A stretch of 64,000 nucleotides of DNA from Sphingobacterium sp. PCS056. Lineage in GTDB: Bacteria > Bacteroidota > Bacteroidia > Sphingobacteriales > Sphingobacteriaceae. The DNA lies in NCBI RefSeq assembly GCF_023273895.1, contig NZ_CP096883.1:4402001-4466000 (forward strand). Reading direction: 5' to 3'. Below, in pieces: positions 1-9,411 of this stretch (positions within the stretch are counted from its first letter, which is position 1; each line of letters opens with the position of its first letter). The position numbers and the translations under genes were made by a program. The notes under the pieces are model-generated. The model saw nothing but the letters and a program-made list of their open reading frames with translations, had not been told where the DNA came from and did not search any database.

Positions 1-293
1 AAGAAAATACCCTATTAGATGTATTAGAGAATCATGACCCAGATACTGATAGTTCTCTTATCGATGAGTCTTTATCGGAGGAAATCAGACGTTCATTATC
101 TACTTTGACAGAAAGAGAAAGAGAAATAATCGTTTTATTTTTCGGTCTCGGATCTAATCACCAATTATCTTTAGAGGAAATAGGTGAAAAATTCAACCTG
201 ACTCGTGAACGTGTCCGCCAGATTAAAGATAAAGCTTTACAACGCTTACGTCATACATCTCGTAGCAAGATTTTAAAATCTTATTTAGGTTAA
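1..293 (+). CDS. rpoD: RNA polymerase primary sigma factor RpoD/SigA, C-terminal part (5' end outside window)
   Basis: The reading frame is open from base 3, so the gene enters from the left and only its last 96 codons are here. They cover sigma region 4: the segment starting LTEREREIIVLFFGLG, then the helix-turn-helix LSLEEIGEKFNLTRERVRQI that reads the -35/-33 promoter element, then the conserved KALQRLRH tail. This match to group 1 sigma factors is very close. Bacteroidota RpoD is short (about 290 residues), so roughly a third is visible. A TTG at 105 is internal and not a start. The gene is followed by a clear intrinsic terminator. Confidence 0.95.
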   Translation, partial: ENTLLDVLENHDPDTDSSLIDESLSEEIRRSLSTLTEREREIIVLFFGLGSNHQLSLEEIGEKFNLTRERVRQIKDKALQRLRHTSRSKILKSYLG

Positions 294-314
294 TAGTATT
301 AACAGTATTTTTAG

Positions 315-342
315 ATGCGCAGCCAAAAACTGCGCATTTTTT
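315..342 (+). terminator. Intrinsic terminator after rpoD
   Basis: An 8-bp perfect stem (ATGCGCAG at 315-322, CTGCGCAT at 330-337) with a CCAAAAA loop is followed at once by a run of T to 342. It lies 21 bases after the rpoD stop codon. Confidence 0.9.
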
Positions 343-581
343 GTATCTTATCGCATCCTCCCCACGTCTAATACAACACAGCTCATTTTGTATTATAAGA
401 TCCAGCGCATCAACGCTATTATTAAATTCAGAAGATATAAATTATTTTTTTTAGTTCACCCTACCACTCTGATTGATTTAGAAATGATTTACATAAATTT
501 ATTTTGTGGACGATATTTTTCGGATAAGGCATCATTATCTTGATACAAAAAGAAAATCTATTGCAACAAGATAATTTTAAA

Positions 582-752
582 TTACTTTTTATATTGCTGC
601 CCCGGAGCAAAATGCTTAGCAGATTTTGTTCCTGCTGCTTTTTTAGCTTGGCCAGGAGGAACTTTACCACTATGACCGGATGTCCTTGACATATAGCATG
701 AAGTACTGAGCATAGCAGTTGAAAGTGCTAATATAAAATATATCTTTTTCAT
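582..752 (-). CDS. Small lipoprotein of a conserved Bacteroidota family
   Basis: A 56-residue protein with a lipoprotein signal peptide: MKK, a hydrophobic stretch, then STSC with Cys19 as the likely lipidation site. The mature part is short, basic and rich in Gly, Pro and Lys, ending KVPPGQAKK...KHFAPGQQYKK. Such proteins are widespread in Bacteroidota, and I recall databases often labelling them 'quinol oxidase subunit 4', which nothing in the sequence supports. The frame stays open upstream to 818, but the ATG at 752 gives a normal signal peptide and is preferred. Function unknown; probably sits in the cell envelope. Confidence 0.7.
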   Translation of the reverse strand: MKKIYFILALSTAMLSTSCYMSRTSGHSGKVPPGQAKKAAGTKSAKHFAPGQQYKK

Positions 753-1142
753 TTTAATCATTCTATAGTAATGACATTTAACGTGCCAAAAAAAGATAAG
801 GCCAAATCTATACTTCATTTTTATCTATCATAGACAATTTGATACCTCAATTTATTTCATAAAACAAAGGAGAACTCAAAAATTAACAAAAACATAATAC
901 ATCATCAAAAATGGTTCAATAGGTGTCAATTCACAGAAAATCACTTCTCTTCATATAAACTATCTTAAAAAATTACGCTGAGTTTATTGAGAACTATAAA
1001 GAAAGTAGTCCCGACCAGAAGATCGAGACTACGCAAGATGGTTCAGTAATTGAACTTGTTTAGAATACAGAAGAAGTTCTTATCTAACTATTTGACATCT
1101 TAAAACAGTATATTTTAACCTATAGCACATTCATCACCTGTG
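753..1142. other. Intergenic region, AT-rich, with one hairpin
   Basis: No convincing gene is seen. It lies between the start of the small lipoprotein gene and the end of the susD-like gene. The only clear structure is the hairpin at 1005-1032, listed separately. Confidence 0.6.
995..1032 (-). terminator. Possible terminator of the SusCD operon
   Basis: A perfect 6-bp stem (GTAGTC at 1005-1010, GACTAC at 1027-1032) is extended by CGA/TCG inside it. On the minus strand it is followed by a broken U tract (TTTCTTTAT). It is about 110 bases past the susD stop. The U tract is weak, hence modest confidence. Confidence 0.45.
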
Positions 1143-2912
1143 CTATTCCAGAGTTGGATTGAATGTTCCCCCCCAGTCCTTATTTTGTTTAATATTTGAA
1201 TTTTTATCAATGACAGATTGTGCTATCGGAAAGAAATAGTAGGTATCAGGAACCAAATTCACTTTATTTCCTGTATTCGGCACTTGAAGTATACTGTACT
1301 TAAATTGATTTTCCCTGAGTTGATAACTCTTTGCAAGCAGAGCAGCCTCATCCAAATCCATATCTGTGCCATCGTTGGTGATAGCAATTGCTTCTACTCC
1401 ATATTTAGTCGTGTTGTTCAGCATGTTTAATTTGCGAGCTCGTCTCAAATCCCAGAAACGATGTCCCTCAAAACAGAATTCGATATTACGTTCAGCTAAA
1501 ATTGCATCACGCATTTGCGAACGGTCAGTTGCTGTAATACCATAGTTACCATCGTCCCCAGCTTCAATACCAGCACGCATACGAATTTGTTTTAAAAGAT
1601 TTAATGCCGTATTGAAATCACCAGTTTCATTTGCCGTTTCCGCATAATTCATCATAACTTCTGCAAAACGCATCAATACAAAATCGACATCGTACTGTGT
1701 TTCCACTTCCGTTTGTTTAAGAGACAACTTAGAGTTTTTAAGAATAAAAAAGCCACTATATCGATTCAGATTTTCTGATGGTGTCTTTGCTTTAGGATTC
1801 ACACCAAAATTATCCAGATCAGCAGCTATACCAACTGAGGTATATTGTCTCTTTCCTGTCTTTCCCGAAACCTCATATACTTTACCATTCCATACAATCG
1901 ATTTTTCAAATCGTGGATCTCTATTTTCCCAATAAGACTGCAAAAACTGCTCACTGGTCTTATAGTACTTTCCGGTCGGGTCTGAAAAAGATTTGCCATC
2001 TTTCATTGGAAACGATTTAACAAAATCCCAAGATGGAACAGCACTCGCGGATCCTCTACTTTCAGATCCCGGACGAACACCATTATCCCAACTTGCGACT
2101 TTATTAGGGTAAGCATTGATGACTGCAAATACGACTTCAGCCCCCTTCTCCTGCAATGCAATATTGGAATAGTCAGCGGTCAAATTATACCCATCAGCTT
2201 TTAACTTATCATAAGCAGCCTTATTAGCTATGTTTGCTTCTGCCCAGAAAGCATTATTATATGGGTTGGATGGGTTAAATTGAGGTGATGCTTTGTATAA
2301 TAAGACTTTGGCTTTAAATGCCATAGCAAAGTTTCCATCAATCCTACCATAGTCTACTGAATTTTTAGCAATTACAGGAGGCAATAAAGAAATCGCTTGA
2401 TCAAGATCTTTCACGATAAAATCAAAGCACTCTTTTGTGGTATTTCGAGGTACTTGTAATTGATCGGTTTCTAAATCTTGAGGAACAGTAATATAAGGCA
2501 CTCCTCCGTGGTTTCTCACCATATTGAAGTACATATAAGCACGCATAAATAAGGCCTGGCTAAGGACTGAATTTTTCACATCTTTACCCAGTCCTGTACT
2601 TTCGTTTACTTTTTGGATTGCAGTATTAATTTTACGTATGGTCGTGTAGTCCCAAACTTTATACGCTGCATTATTAACTGTAACTGCATCTAATGGAAAG
2701 GCAATTCCGATTAATTGATCGGAATTTGCATCAGCTCCAGCGCTCCAATTACCAAATAAGGGATAAAGATTGGTTATATAAGCATTCACGAGGTTTGGAT
2801 CATTCCAAACCTTACTTTCATCAAGTGAATTTAGATCTTCAATATCCAACACATCTTTACAGGATGATGATGTCAATAAAAGCGCTAATATGGGATAAAA
2901 TATTTTTTTCAT
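1143..2912 (-). CDS. SusD/RagB family nutrient-binding outer-membrane lipoprotein
   Basis: A 589-residue surface lipoprotein that would cap the SusC-like channel encoded just upstream and bind its ligand. The signal peptide ends SSSC, with Cys18 as lipid anchor. Family hallmarks are RFAEVMMNYAETANETG, RMRAGI and the C-terminal ERNIEFCFEGHRFWDLRR, where Glu-Gly-His-Arg-Phe-Trp-Asp is the classic SusD signature. The TPR-like N-terminal half is present and the length is normal for the family. It is the last gene of a sigma-FecR-SusC-SusD operon, 117 bases behind susC. No glycoside hydrolase is adjacent, so the ligand cannot be read from context. Confidence 0.95.
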   Translation of the reverse strand: MKKIFYPILALLLTSSSCKDVLDIEDLNSLDESKVWNDPNLVNAYITNLYPLFGNWSAGADANSDQLIGIAFPLDAVTVNNAAYKVWDYTTIRKINTAIQKVNESTGLGKDVKNSVLSQALFMRAYMYFNMVRNHGGVPYITVPQDLETDQLQVPRNTTKECFDFIVKDLDQAISLLPPVIAKNSVDYGRIDGNFAMAFKAKVLLYKASPQFNPSNPYNNAFWAEANIANKAAYDKLKADGYNLTADYSNIALQEKGAEVVFAVINAYPNKVASWDNGVRPGSESRGSASAVPSWDFVKSFPMKDGKSFSDPTGKYYKTSEQFLQSYWENRDPRFEKSIVWNGKVYEVSGKTGKRQYTSVGIAADLDNFGVNPKAKTPSENLNRYSGFFILKNSKLSLKQTEVETQYDVDFVLMRFAEVMMNYAETANETGDFNTALNLLKQIRMRAGIEAGDDGNYGITATDRSQMRDAILAERNIEFCFEGHRFWDLRRARKLNMLNNTTKYGVEAIAITNDGTDMDLDEAALLAKSYQLRENQFKYSILQVPNTGNKVNLVPDTYYFFPIAQSVIDKNSNIKQNKDWGGTFNPTLE

Positions 2913-2951
2913 CAGTTTATAATTAATGGTATTGTTTTATGATTTTTTGTA

Positions 2952-3019
2952 CATGAAATCTACCGAAGTAAAAGCAGATACTCTTTCGTATTTAAAGACA
3001 TTGCAGCGAGGATTTCATG
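2952..3019 (-). promoter_or_regulatory. Long-range inverted repeat between susC and susD genes
   Basis: Nine-base perfect arms (CATGAAATC at 2952-2960, GATTTCATG at 3011-3019) enclose about 50 bases that also contain partly complementary segments around TACCGAAGTA and TACTCTTTCGTA. It fills the 117-base susC-susD gap and is not followed by a U tract on the minus strand. It is therefore more likely an mRNA stability or processing structure than a terminator. This role is inferred. Confidence 0.5.
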
Positions 3020-3029
3020 ATGAGTTTTC

Positions 3030-6000
3030 TTAAAATTTAATATCCAATCCTAATGTGAAAGTTTTCATTACAGGATAGGAATCATACATTTTCTGCTCTG
3101 GATCATGAAATTCTGTCATAGGCGAAAACACAAATAAATTTGTTCCATTAAAGAAAAGATTAACATGATTGATTTTCATTGCTTTTGTAAGAGACTGCGG
3201 TAAACTGTATGAAACATTTAAATCTCTTAAACGTAAATAAGCACCATTGCGAATCCAAAAACTAGATGCCCCAGTGCCCGATTCTTGCCAATTAGATCCT
3301 ACCACTCTTGGATATTCAGCATTTGGATTATCTGCTGTCCATACATCTCCAGCCCAGATTGGGTAATATGGACGAAAAGTACCTCCATGCTGACGGATTC
3401 CGCCCCCTTCTTGATTACTAATAACACGATCATAGGCCAATACTCCTTGTAGTAAAGCTGAAATAGTGACGCCTTTCCAGTTTGCATTTAGTCCTAAGCC
3501 ATAATTAATACGAGGAGTATTATTTTCAGAAAGTAAGGTCAAATCATTATCATCAATTTTTCCATCTGGCATATCCGAATAATTAGCGCCACGAATATCT
3601 TTATATAAGATCATCCCAAGATAAGGATCACGTCCGTAGGTTTTAAAACCACTGCTTTTCAACGCATCCAATTGTTGTTGCGTTCTGACAAGATCTATAG
3701 CTTCAAACCCTATGATTCTATTTTCGGGTCTACCAACTCGAGATTCAAAATTACGTGTCCCACCAACCGCAAAAGCTGGTTCTTCATCAAAAATATCCCA
3801 TCGATCTTTTGCATATCCCATATTAGCTGTCACTCCATAGGACACTTCACCAATACGGTCATTCCAATTGACGGAAAACTCACCCCCTTTGTAGCTTCTC
3901 GCGGCATAATTTTCAGGAGCTAAGGCCCGTCCATAATTATCCGGTACTTTTAAAGATCGTGGACCTAATATATCTGTTTCTTTTCGACTAAATACATCAA
4001 CTGAACCGGTTAATTTATTGTTGATAAAACCAAAATCTAAACCGATATTAACACTTTTAGATGTCGTCCATGTTAGGTTTTGCGTTGGTGTAGCTCCGTA
4101 AGCAACACCATTATAGTAACGATCTCCAAACATATATCCTCCTGAAGGCCGATATTTTTCTTGATACAAAAATTGTCCGATCCTTTGCGCATTCACATTC
4201 AAATCATTACCTGTAGTACCATAAGATGCACGTAATTTTAAATCACTCATGGTGTTTCTAACATTGGAAAAAAACTGCTCCTCCGATATGCGCCAAGCGG
4301 CTGACATCGAAGGAAAAAAACCCCACCGTTTGTCACCCGGGAATAAAGGAGAACCATCATATCGAAATGAAAATTCGGCAATATATTTATCCGAATAATT
4401 ATAGTTTGCACGTCCAATGAAGCCCCTTCTTGAATTAATAGATTCATAAGCATCTGTAGATCTAAAATTACGATCTGTCGGATAAATAAACATCTGATCG
4501 ATACTTACAATCGGATTTTCTGCACGTGAATTCACGTATGTACCACCGGCCTTAAATTGTTCATACACTAATAATGCATCGATACCATGTTTATTAAATT
4601 TACGGTTATAATTCAAAAACCAGTTGACCTGATATTCCCATTCCCGTTGTGGAGCATAATCCATAAAAGGCTGTGCCTGACTAAATGTAAAAACATTCAC
4701 TTTATCCTCAGATGGCGGTGCTGGGATAAATCGATTACCGTCCGGATTCAAGGATGTAAAAGTATAGTTCTTCTGAAAAGTCATAAATCGTTTGCGCATA
4801 TAATCTTCTGCAAGATAACTACCGACAACTTTCGTAGATAAGCCCTGTACAAGTTTATCCAACTTATAATTTAACGTCATAATCGGATTGACTTGTCGGA
4901 CTTTACGATCTATGTAGCGGTTACCAACAACTTGGTCAATCACATTCCATGCTTGCCAACTTCCCATAGGTGTTTGCACAGGATAATCTGTTGGTGAATC
5001 ACTTGGTGACCCATCAGCATTGAGATAAAACGGATACATCTTAGGCCAGTTAAATGTTACACGATAAAAATCTGAAACATCAAAATCATCATCATCAGAT
5101 GAGGTACTAAAAGGCCAATAAAAACGCTTTGAATTGATTTGATTAGCAGAAATATTAACATCAATCGTAAAATCATCCGTGATCTTAGCACTAACATTAC
5201 TTCTCAAATTAAACTTCTCATGATCCAAAGATTTATAAGATCCATTCTCTTTTCTATAGCTCACCAAATTATAATAGGTGATGCGATCTCCTCCACCAGA
5301 CACAGAAATTGATTGTCTATGACTGAATGGATTTCTCCATATCACATCGTTGACACTGTAATCCTTATCTTTAAAATAATCAAACTCTATTTGTCCATTT
5401 GGAGCGACCCAGGGCGAGGTCTTACTTCCATTTTCCCACAAAAATTGTGAAACACGATTTTGATAAGTCAGCTCATCAGCAGCTGTAGTAATATCAGCTA
5501 AAAGCGTCTGAGTTGGTGCTCCAAAACTATAGTTACTTTGTACATTGAAAACAGGTTCTTGCGCAGATCCTTTTTTAGTAGTCACCACCACAACTCCGTT
5601 TCCAGCTCGCGTACCATATACCGCAGCAGTAGCTGCATCTTTCAAGAAACTCATCTGATCCACTTCGTTTGCTTCTAAGGCATCGAACGCAGCCTTGTCA
5701 CGAACAATCCCATCAATAACATACAAAGGTTCGGCAAAGCTACCACGAATGCGTAAACTTGATGAAGCTCCTGCCATTCCTGAGGTATTAGTCACATTGA
5801 TTCCTGCGGCACGTCCAGCAAGAGCATTGGACAGATTAGAAGGCGAAATATTCTTTAACTGTTCTGCATTGACTGAAGCCACAGAACCGGTGATATTAGC
5901 CCTCTTTTGTTTTCCATATCCTACAACGACAACTTCCTCTAGACTCTCTTGTTCTTGTTCCAAGGCAACGGTAATAGCGACTTTATCTTTTGAGTCAATA

Positions 6001-6353
6001 TTATAGTTACTAAGGATTTTGGTTTTGAAACCAACAAAACTGACTTTAATCTCGTAGTCTTGTCCTTCGGGGATATGATCAAATGAGAAAGTTCCTGCTG
6101 CATTTGTCGTATTGATCTGTTTGTACTTTGTTTTTGGGTTTTCAATACTCACTGTTGCTCCACTAATCGGATTGTTACTCGCATCCCGTACAACCCCATT
6201 GACAGAAGCTGTTGACTGCGCTAATCCCACATGATAACTCATACTCACAAGCCCTAACATTCCCAGTCGAAGAGGCCAATTCGTTTGCGGACTTCTAAAT
6301 CGCAGTAGCAGCATCGTTTGGAATTGATGCTTTTTGGATAAAAAGTTGTTCAT
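3030..6353 (-). CDS. SusC/RagA family TonB-linked outer-membrane protein
   Basis: A 1107-residue TonB-dependent transporter. In order: a long signal region ending at about residue 46 (GLAQS), a carboxypeptidase-D-like regulatory domain (VNGVVRDASNNPISGATVSI, about 50-130), a TonB-box-like EEVVVVGYGKQ, a plug domain (AEQLKN...SLRIRGSFAEPLYVIDGIV...AAVYGTRAGNGVVVVTTKKG, to about 255), and a beta-barrel ending in FTLGLDIKF with a C-terminal Phe. It should import an oligosaccharide or peptide together with SusD. No N-terminal STN signalling domain is visible, although FecR and an ECF sigma are encoded directly upstream with a 21-base gap. Substrate unknown. Confidence 0.95.
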   Translation of the reverse strand: MNNFLSKKHQFQTMLLLRFRSPQTNWPLRLGMLGLVSMSYHVGLAQSTASVNGVVRDASNNPISGATVSIENPKTKYKQINTTNAAGTFSFDHIPEGQDYEIKVSFVGFKTKILSNYNIDSKDKVAITVALEQEQESLEEVVVVGYGKQKRANITGSVASVNAEQLKNISPSNLSNALAGRAAGINVTNTSGMAGASSSLRIRGSFAEPLYVIDGIVRDKAAFDALEANEVDQMSFLKDAATAAVYGTRAGNGVVVVTTKKGSAQEPVFNVQSNYSFGAPTQTLLADITTAADELTYQNRVSQFLWENGSKTSPWVAPNGQIEFDYFKDKDYSVNDVIWRNPFSHRQSISVSGGGDRITYYNLVSYRKENGSYKSLDHEKFNLRSNVSAKITDDFTIDVNISANQINSKRFYWPFSTSSDDDDFDVSDFYRVTFNWPKMYPFYLNADGSPSDSPTDYPVQTPMGSWQAWNVIDQVVGNRYIDRKVRQVNPIMTLNYKLDKLVQGLSTKVVGSYLAEDYMRKRFMTFQKNYTFTSLNPDGNRFIPAPPSEDKVNVFTFSQAQPFMDYAPQREWEYQVNWFLNYNRKFNKHGIDALLVYEQFKAGGTYVNSRAENPIVSIDQMFIYPTDRNFRSTDAYESINSRRGFIGRANYNYSDKYIAEFSFRYDGSPLFPGDKRWGFFPSMSAAWRISEEQFFSNVRNTMSDLKLRASYGTTGNDLNVNAQRIGQFLYQEKYRPSGGYMFGDRYYNGVAYGATPTQNLTWTTSKSVNIGLDFGFINNKLTGSVDVFSRKETDILGPRSLKVPDNYGRALAPENYAARSYKGGEFSVNWNDRIGEVSYGVTANMGYAKDRWDIFDEEPAFAVGGTRNFESRVGRPENRIIGFEAIDLVRTQQQLDALKSSGFKTYGRDPYLGMILYKDIRGANYSDMPDGKIDDNDLTLLSENNTPRINYGLGLNANWKGVTISALLQGVLAYDRVISNQEGGGIRQHGGTFRPYYPIWAGDVWTADNPNAEYPRVVGSNWQESGTGASSFWIRNGAYLRLRDLNVSYSLPQSLTKAMKINHVNLFFNGTNLFVFSPMTEFHDPEQKMYDSYPVMKTFTLGLDIKF

Positions 6354-6374
6354 AATTCGTTTTAATTTGATTGT

Positions 6375-7409
6375 TTATTTATTTGGGTTGGTATAGTTTA
6401 TATCGGTATGGTGTAGATAGTTGATTTCTTTTATAATATCTTCATACACCTGGTTCTTATTGGAGAAGGTTCCACTATAGAATTTATTCGCAATTTTTGC
6501 TTTATCGTACTGAAAATCTATATCGTAATTTTGGACCAGAAGTGCCAAAACATCTTCTAAAGAAATATTTTTAAACTGGATAGTATGCGTATTTTGAAGA
6601 AAATGTCCACCTCGATCTGTACCTACCGTATGTGATTTTATCTCTTCAAGAACGATCAGATCGCGATGATCTAAAGTAATTTCCTCATTAGGAAAAAAAG
6701 TGCGTACCAACGTTTTTCCCCTATTAGTATCCTCAGCCTTCACCTCAATCTTTCCTTCAAACAATTTAATTTGCGTTTGAGTAGATTCCAATTCATCAAC
6801 GGTAAATATGGTGCCTAAAGCTGTAGTTATTACACCAGTTGAATGTACATGAAAAGGTTTATGCACATCTTTCGCAACATGGAATTTCGCCTTGCCTTTT
6901 AAGTACAATGCTCTTTCTTTTAGTGTGCTGAAATCTTCGGCGTATTTAATTTCTGAATGCGGATAAAGACTTATGACCGAACCATCACTAGCCGTTAAAT
7001 GCATAATTTCATTTCCAGAATTAATGTAGTATAAATTGCTGATCTCTTTAATTTGATCATCAAGAACTTTAACTTTCGTAATTTGTGAAGTTGGTCCTAC
7101 CTTCGAAGTACTAAAAGGAAAGTAATACCCAATTATACCGATCAATACTGCAGCAGCTGCCGAAACAACACGACGTACTTTCTTCTGATAGGAGCGCTTA
7201 TTTTTTTGATTTATAAAGGCAAATACTTTTTCTTTGATTTTATCTTGATTATGGTAATCTAGATTTTCTGGCACGAGGCTCCATTCCTCTTGGGGCGAAA
7301 GCTCGTCAAGTACCCCTGCTTGTTGTATATAATTTTCCAAAAACTCAGCTTCTTCAGTAGAACACTGGTTTTTTAGATATCGGTCAATTAGTTCAGTAGT
7401 AATCTTCAT
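6375..7409 (-). CDS. FecR family anti-sigma factor
   Basis: A 344-residue single-pass inner-membrane regulator. It has a cytoplasmic N-terminal domain that would hold the sigma factor (about 1-75), a transmembrane helix around 75-92 (SAAAAVLIGIIGYYF), and a periplasmic FecR domain (GSVISLYPHSEIKYAEDF, LYLKGKAKFHV, TALGTIFTV, IKLFEGKIEV). A C-terminal DUF4974 domain (FKNISLEDVLALLVQNYDID...) completes it. The frame runs to a TTG at 7427, but the ATG at 7409 gives the usual N-terminus MKITTELIDRYL. It is encoded 27 bases after the ECF sigma gene and 21 bases before susC. Confidence 0.93.
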   Translation of the reverse strand: MKITTELIDRYLKNQCSTEEAEFLENYIQQAGVLDELSPQEEWSLVPENLDYHNQDKIKEKVFAFINQKNKRSYQKKVRRVVSAAAAVLIGIIGYYFPFSTSKVGPTSQITKVKVLDDQIKEISNLYYINSGNEIMHLTASDGSVISLYPHSEIKYAEDFSTLKERALYLKGKAKFHVAKDVHKPFHVHSTGVITTALGTIFTVDELESTQTQIKLFEGKIEVKAEDTNRGKTLVRTFFPNEEITLDHRDLIVLEEIKSHTVGTDRGGHFLQNTHTIQFKNISLEDVLALLVQNYDIDFQYDKAKIANKFYSGTFSNKNQVYEDIIKEINYLHHTDINYTNPNK

Positions 7410-7436
7410 ATAATAAGAATACTGCAATACTTGACC

Positions 7437-7973
7437 TTACCCCCAAAAATATTTTAAATAAAATATAAATAATAAGAATATTTTTTTTAATGCTTTCAAT
7501 GCTAAAGCTATGTGATTCTCCACAGTTTTAGGAGTTATTGAAAGTCGCTCGGCTATTTCCTTATAGCTTAAATGATCAAATCTGCTCATCATAAAGACTT
7601 TTCGGCGCGATTCTGGCATCCGTGCTACAATCTCTTCATACCGTAATTGAATCTCTTTTAAGAGATATAAATCTGACGGTGTCGGAACGGCATCTGCTTT
7701 AATTTTCAAATCCAACGAAACCTGTCTTTTTCTTTCCTCCTTTACAATATCAAAAAGAGTCGTACGGGCGATACAGAATAATTGGGCTTCTATGTCCACA
7801 GATATATGTTTATGAAAAAGGTTATTCCAAAGTTTAATAAAGACACGCTGTACCGTTTCTTCAGCTATATAAGTAGAAGAAGTTTTATTCAATGCGTATT
7901 GATAAACTTTTTTATTCCATTTTTCATAAATGTGCTCAAATTCAGCAGTAGAAATTAAGGTTTGGTTAGACAT
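7437..7973 (-). CDS. ECF-type RNA polymerase sigma factor, Bacteroidota FecI-like
   Basis: A 178-residue sigma-70 family factor that should direct transcription of the following susCD genes when released by FecR. Region 2 is at about 12-75 (ALNKTSSTYIAEETVQRVFIK, LWNN). Region 4 is a helix-turn-helix at about 115-165 (MPESRRKVFMMSRFDHLSYK, EIAERLSITPKTVENH). There is no extra C-terminal domain. It starts with ATG at 7973. It heads the four-gene operon, and the 429-base AT-rich gap upstream presumably contains its promoter. Confidence 0.93.
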   Translation of the reverse strand: MSNQTLISTAEFEHIYEKWNKKVYQYALNKTSSTYIAEETVQRVFIKLWNNLFHKHISVDIEAQLFCIARTTLFDIVKEERKRQVSLDLKIKADAVPTPSDLYLLKEIQLRYEEIVARMPESRRKVFMMSRFDHLSYKEIAERLSITPKTVENHIALALKALKKIFLLFIFYLKYFWG

Positions 7974-8402
7974 AACATGGATTAGTGTCGAAACTAATAT
8001 AACAATTAATACTAGCTATTCACAATCATAATATATTAGAGAGTAAATCTAAACCATACTGGGTCGAATATGCTAATTTATCCCCTGAGTTTTTATTCAA
8101 TTCTATTTCATATAAGTATAATTTAATAATAAACTAAAATAGCAAACCATTAAACCTAGCTACTACAAAATTTCAATCAAAATTTACACTATAAAACAAT
8201 TATAATCATACATTATAAATAGATACAACTTAATTTTTATTGATTAGCACAACAACGATCATACAATAAATTACTAGAGCAAATTTTTTAAAAATAAGAA
8301 TGATGATTAAACGACTTACTTTAATAAATTCATTTTTAATAAGGCGTAATCAAATTGCTATTGTAAGTAACTTTACCTAAGTTTACTAGTAAAACAATTA
8401 GT
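7974..8402. other. Divergent intergenic region between ECF sigma and ldhA genes
   Basis: Very AT-rich. It must hold the promoters of both divergent genes. Only the ldhA promoter (8355-8385) could be recognised. No ORF or RNA gene is seen. Confidence 0.6.
8355..8385 (+). promoter_or_regulatory. Bacteroidota-type promoter of ldhA
   Basis: TTG at 8355-8357, 20 bases, then TAAGTTTA at 8378-8385, close to the -33/-7 consensus (TTG, TAnnTTTG). The ldhA ATG follows 17 bases later. The block TTACCTAAGTTTA also occurs in the promoter at 61707-61737. Confidence 0.55.
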
Positions 8403-9395
8403 ATGAAAATAGCTTTTTTCTCCACCAAGCCTTATGATAAACAATTTTTTGAAAAAGAAAATGAAAAATATGGTTTCGAACTCAATTTTTACGAAACACA
8501 TTTAGGACCTCATATCGTAAATGCGATAGAAAAAGAAGATGCTGTTTGTGTTTTTGTCAATGATCGATTAAATAGGGAAGTTATAGAAGTGCTTGCCCAA
8601 AAAGGTGTAAAAATAATTGCCTTACGGTGTGCGGGTTTTAACAACGTTGACATGGATGCTGCCAAAGAATTTGGTATTTACATTTGTCGTGTACCGGCAT
8701 ATTCACCCGAAGCCGTTGCTGAACATGCCATGGCTATGTTACTGACTTTGAATCGTAAAACTCATAAAGCATACAATCGTGTACGAGAACAAAATTTTTC
8801 ACTAAACGGATTATTAGGATTCAATTTATATCAGAAAAAAATTGGTGTGATTGGAACAGGTAAGATCGGAAAAGCTTTTGCAAAAATTGCTTTGGGTTTT
8901 GGCGCCGAAGTGATTGCTTATGACCTATATCCAGATCAATCGCTCAGTGAACTTAAGGTGAAATATGTCGATTTAGAGACCCTTTTTACGCAATCAGATA
9001 TCATATCGTTGCACTGCCCACTAACTGTTGACAATCATTACTTAATTAACAAAGAATCGATTGATAAGATGAAAAGTGGTGTCACCATTATTAACACCAG
9101 CAGAGGCAACTTGATCAATACTACCGATGCTATACAAGCCTTAAAAAACAGACAAATTGGACTTCTTGGCATTGACGTTTATGAACAAGAAGAAAAACTT
9201 TTTTTCAAAGATTTGTCCGCGACAATCATAGACGATGATACTATTCAGTTATTAATGAGTTTTCCCAATGTTTTGCTAACTGCACATCAGGCTTTTTTTA
9301 CAAAAGAGGCTTTAGAACAAATCTCACAAAGAACACTTAAAAGTATAGATGAATTGCTGCAAAATGGAGCAACAGATCAAGAAGTATTACTTTAA
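8403..9395 (+). CDS. ldhA: D-lactate dehydrogenase (2-hydroxyacid dehydrogenase family)
   Basis: A 330-residue NAD-dependent cytosolic enzyme reducing pyruvate to D-lactate. It has the D-2-hydroxyacid dehydrogenase arrangement: substrate domain (ALRCAGFNNVD), NAD-binding GVIGTGKIGKAFAKIA near residue 150, then catalytic Arg in NTSRGNLINTTD, Glu in DVYEQEE and His in LTAHQAFFTKEA. The DVYEQEEKLFF segment and the length match the fermentative LdhA subgroup. It stands alone and is followed by a 44-bp perfect palindrome shared with the convergent beta-lactamase gene. Confidence 0.93.
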   Translation: MKIAFFSTKPYDKQFFEKENEKYGFELNFYETHLGPHIVNAIEKEDAVCVFVNDRLNREVIEVLAQKGVKIIALRCAGFNNVDMDAAKEFGIYICRVPAYSPEAVAEHAMAMLLTLNRKTHKAYNRVREQNFSLNGLLGFNLYQKKIGVIGTGKIGKAFAKIALGFGAEVIAYDLYPDQSLSELKVKYVDLETLFTQSDIISLHCPLTVDNHYLINKESIDKMKSGVTIINTSRGNLINTTDAIQALKNRQIGLLGIDVYEQEEKLFFKDLSATIIDDDTIQLLMSFPNVLLTAHQAFFTKEALEQISQRTLKSIDELLQNGATDQEVLL

Positions 9396-9411
9396 AAAAG
9401 AGTTTAATGAT

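Noticed and set aside
461..670. Minus-strand ORF of 69 codons
   Set aside because: It overlaps the lipoprotein gene at 582-752 in another frame and has no recognisable features; a shadow.
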